From NCBI GenBank assembly GCA_965242575.1, contig OZ251461.1:1178001-1242000 (forward strand): 64,000 nucleotides of DNA, given 5' to 3'. This DNA is from JANQOH01 sp965242575 (GTDB taxonomy: Bacteria > Pseudomonadota > Alphaproteobacteria > UBA7887). Positions 63,099 to 64,000 of the stretch are shown one piece after another (within the stretch, counting starts at the first letter, position 1; each line of letters starts with the position of its first letter). Under the pieces are notes generated by a model. The model made no database searches. It saw only the letters and a program-made list of their open reading frames with translations, and had not been told where the DNA came from. Position numbers and translations under genes: made by a program.

Positions 63099-64000
63099 CT
63101 ATGTTGCGGGCGGCGCGTCCGCTGCATGCGACTCCCCGGCCGCCGGGGCCGGCCGGTCCGGCTCCGCCGCCAGCGCCGCCAGGCGGTCGGCGGCGCTGTT
63201 CGCGCGCGGGCGCCACAAGCCGCGCTCCAGCGCCTCCAGCAGGCGCGCGGCCGTGTCGCGCGCCGCCGCCGGGTTGACCCGGCGCATGAAACCGCGCACC
63301 GCGTCGTCGGCGACGTAAGCGTCGTAAGCCGCGTCGAAATGGTGGTCGGCGACCGCCCGCGCCGTCGCCTGGAAGGCGAACAGGTAATCGACGGTGGCGG
63401 CGATCTCGAACGCGCCCTTGTAGCCGTGGCGCATGACGCCGGCGATCCATTTGGGGTTGACGACGCGGGCGCGCACCACCCGCGCGATCTCCTCCTCCAG
63501 GCTGCGGACGCGCGGCCGCTCCGGGCGCGAGTGGTCGTTGTGATAGACCGCCGGCGCGCGCCCGGACAGGTGGCGCGCCGCCGCCGCCATCCCCCCCTCG
63601 AACTGGTAGTAGTCGTCGGAGTCGAGCAGGTCGTGCTCGCGGTTGTCCTGGTTCTGCACCACGCCGTCCGCGGCGCGCAGGCGCTCGGCGAACAGCCCGT
63701 GCGCGGCGACCCCCCCGGCGCCGGCGCCGTAGGCGTAGCCGCCCCAGGCGAGGTAGGCGCGGGCGAGGTCGGCTTCGTCCTCCCACCCCTTCTCGTCGAT
63801 CAGCGCCTGCAACCCGGCGCCGTAGGCCCCCGGCCTGGAGCCGAACACGCGGTAGCTCGCGCGCCGCGCGGCCGCCTCCGGGTCCGCCGCGCCGGCGGCC
63901 TCGGCGCGCACCCGGGCGGCGAGCGGATTGACGTCCTCCGGCTCGTCGAGCGCCGCCACCGCGCGCACCGCCGAATCGAGCAGGTCGATCTGCGCCGGAA
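63099..64000 (-). CDS. cobN: Cobaltochelatase subunit CobN, C-terminal part (5' cut by window edge)
   Basis: About 300 residues visible, open to base 64000. PAQIDLLDSAVRAVAALDEP, NPLAARVRAEAAGA, FGSRPGAYGAGLQALIDEKG, YLAWGGYAYGAGAGG, QNQDNREHDLLDSDDYYQFE, GGMAAAARHL and NPKWIAGVMRHGYKGAFEIA are the conserved C-terminal motifs of CobN, which inserts cobalt in the aerobic cobalamin pathway (and of the related BchH). Large cytoplasmic subunit. The last 40 residues are low-complexity. Confidence 0.93.
   Translation of the reverse strand, partial: PAQIDLLDSAVRAVAALDEPEDVNPLAARVRAEAAGAADPEAAARRASYRVFGSRPGAYGAGLQALIDEKGWEDEADLARAYLAWGGYAYGAGAGGVAAHGLFAERLRAADGVVQNQDNREHDLLDSDDYYQFEGGMAAAARHLSGRAPAVYHNDHSRPERPRVRSLEEEIARVVRARVVNPKWIAGVMRHGYKGAFEIAATVDYLFAFQATARAVADHHFDAAYDAYVADDAVRGFMRRVNPAAARDTAARLLEALERGLWRPRANSAADRLAALAAEPDRPAPAAGESHAADAPPAT

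Overview
The window is very G+C-rich DNA from an alphaproteobacterium whose lineage I cannot fix further. Support for this is the co-linear mdh-sucC-sucD-sucA-sucB-lpd operon, a short aa3-oxidase subunit IV, an alphaproteobacterial-style SecB, rplM-rpsI followed by argC, and cobalamin genes. Genes are tightly packed. Many pairs overlap by 1-4 bases (GTGA, TTGA, TGATG), and GTG and TTG starts are common. Both ends are cut: an aldo/keto reductase runs off the left and a CobN-type cobaltochelatase runs off the right.

Layout. 1-2.1 kb: aldo/keto reductase, RraA-like protein, PEBP-like protein. 2.2-8.8 kb: three tandem GT-C (ArnT/PMT-like) membrane glycosyltransferase paralogues, one broken at a ten-base G tract, with a divergent GtrB-like polyprenyl-phosphate glycosyltransferase; an orphan Phd-type antitoxin with the stub of a vapC toxin sits between two copies. 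8.8-12.7 kb: penicillin-binding protein 1A, a YgjP-like metalloprotease and a tandem duplication holding small coiled-coil proteins. 12.2-15.5 kb: PCu(A)C and SCO1 copper chaperones, an ankyrin protein, a degenerate CobD homologue and a SYLF protein. 15.5-22.2 kb: FAD oxidoreductase, histidine phosphatase, HAD nucleotidase, dapD, gpsA, tsaD, and a retropepsin-like/DUF5678-like pair. 22.2-30.8 kb: TCA-cycle operon. 30.8-35.1 kb: a Calx-beta autotransporter with a 19-base homopolymer at its start. 35-47 kb: peptidoglycan-binding protein, SDRs, RraA, oxidase subunit IV, argD-argF, acs, Rieske, EVE, tRNA-Phe, argC, rpsI, rplM. 47-51.2 kb: ECH, a large sodium:solute symporter, a TPR protein.

51.2-53.6 kb is the most novel part: four paralogous peptide precursors with nitrile-hydratase-like (NHLP) leaders, a VSGG/VAGG cleavage motif and short Cys/Ser/Thr-rich cores. 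They share a strand with a DUF1640-like coiled-coil gene, a 17-base G tract and an unusual 5' leader. No modifying enzyme, protease or exporter is visible, so these look like a multi-substrate RiPP array matured in trans. 53.7-58.2 kb: a small secreted protein, secB, a quinoprotein-relay-type metallo-hydrolase and three tandem SoxYZ-like carrier genes without a dehydrogenase. 58.2-64 kb: DUF169 protein, lepA, msrA, small membrane, coiled-coil and lipoproteins, cobN.

Three long G/C homopolymers (7447-7456, 34981-34999, 51695-51711) each sit where a one-base change would alter expression of a glycosyltransferase, an autotransporter or a peptide precursor. This suggests phase-variable surface and secreted functions, provided the tracts are not assembly artefacts. 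Several sigma70-like promoters (TTGNNN, 16-18 bp, TANNNT-like) could be placed by eye. All family calls come from reading motifs; no database search was run.
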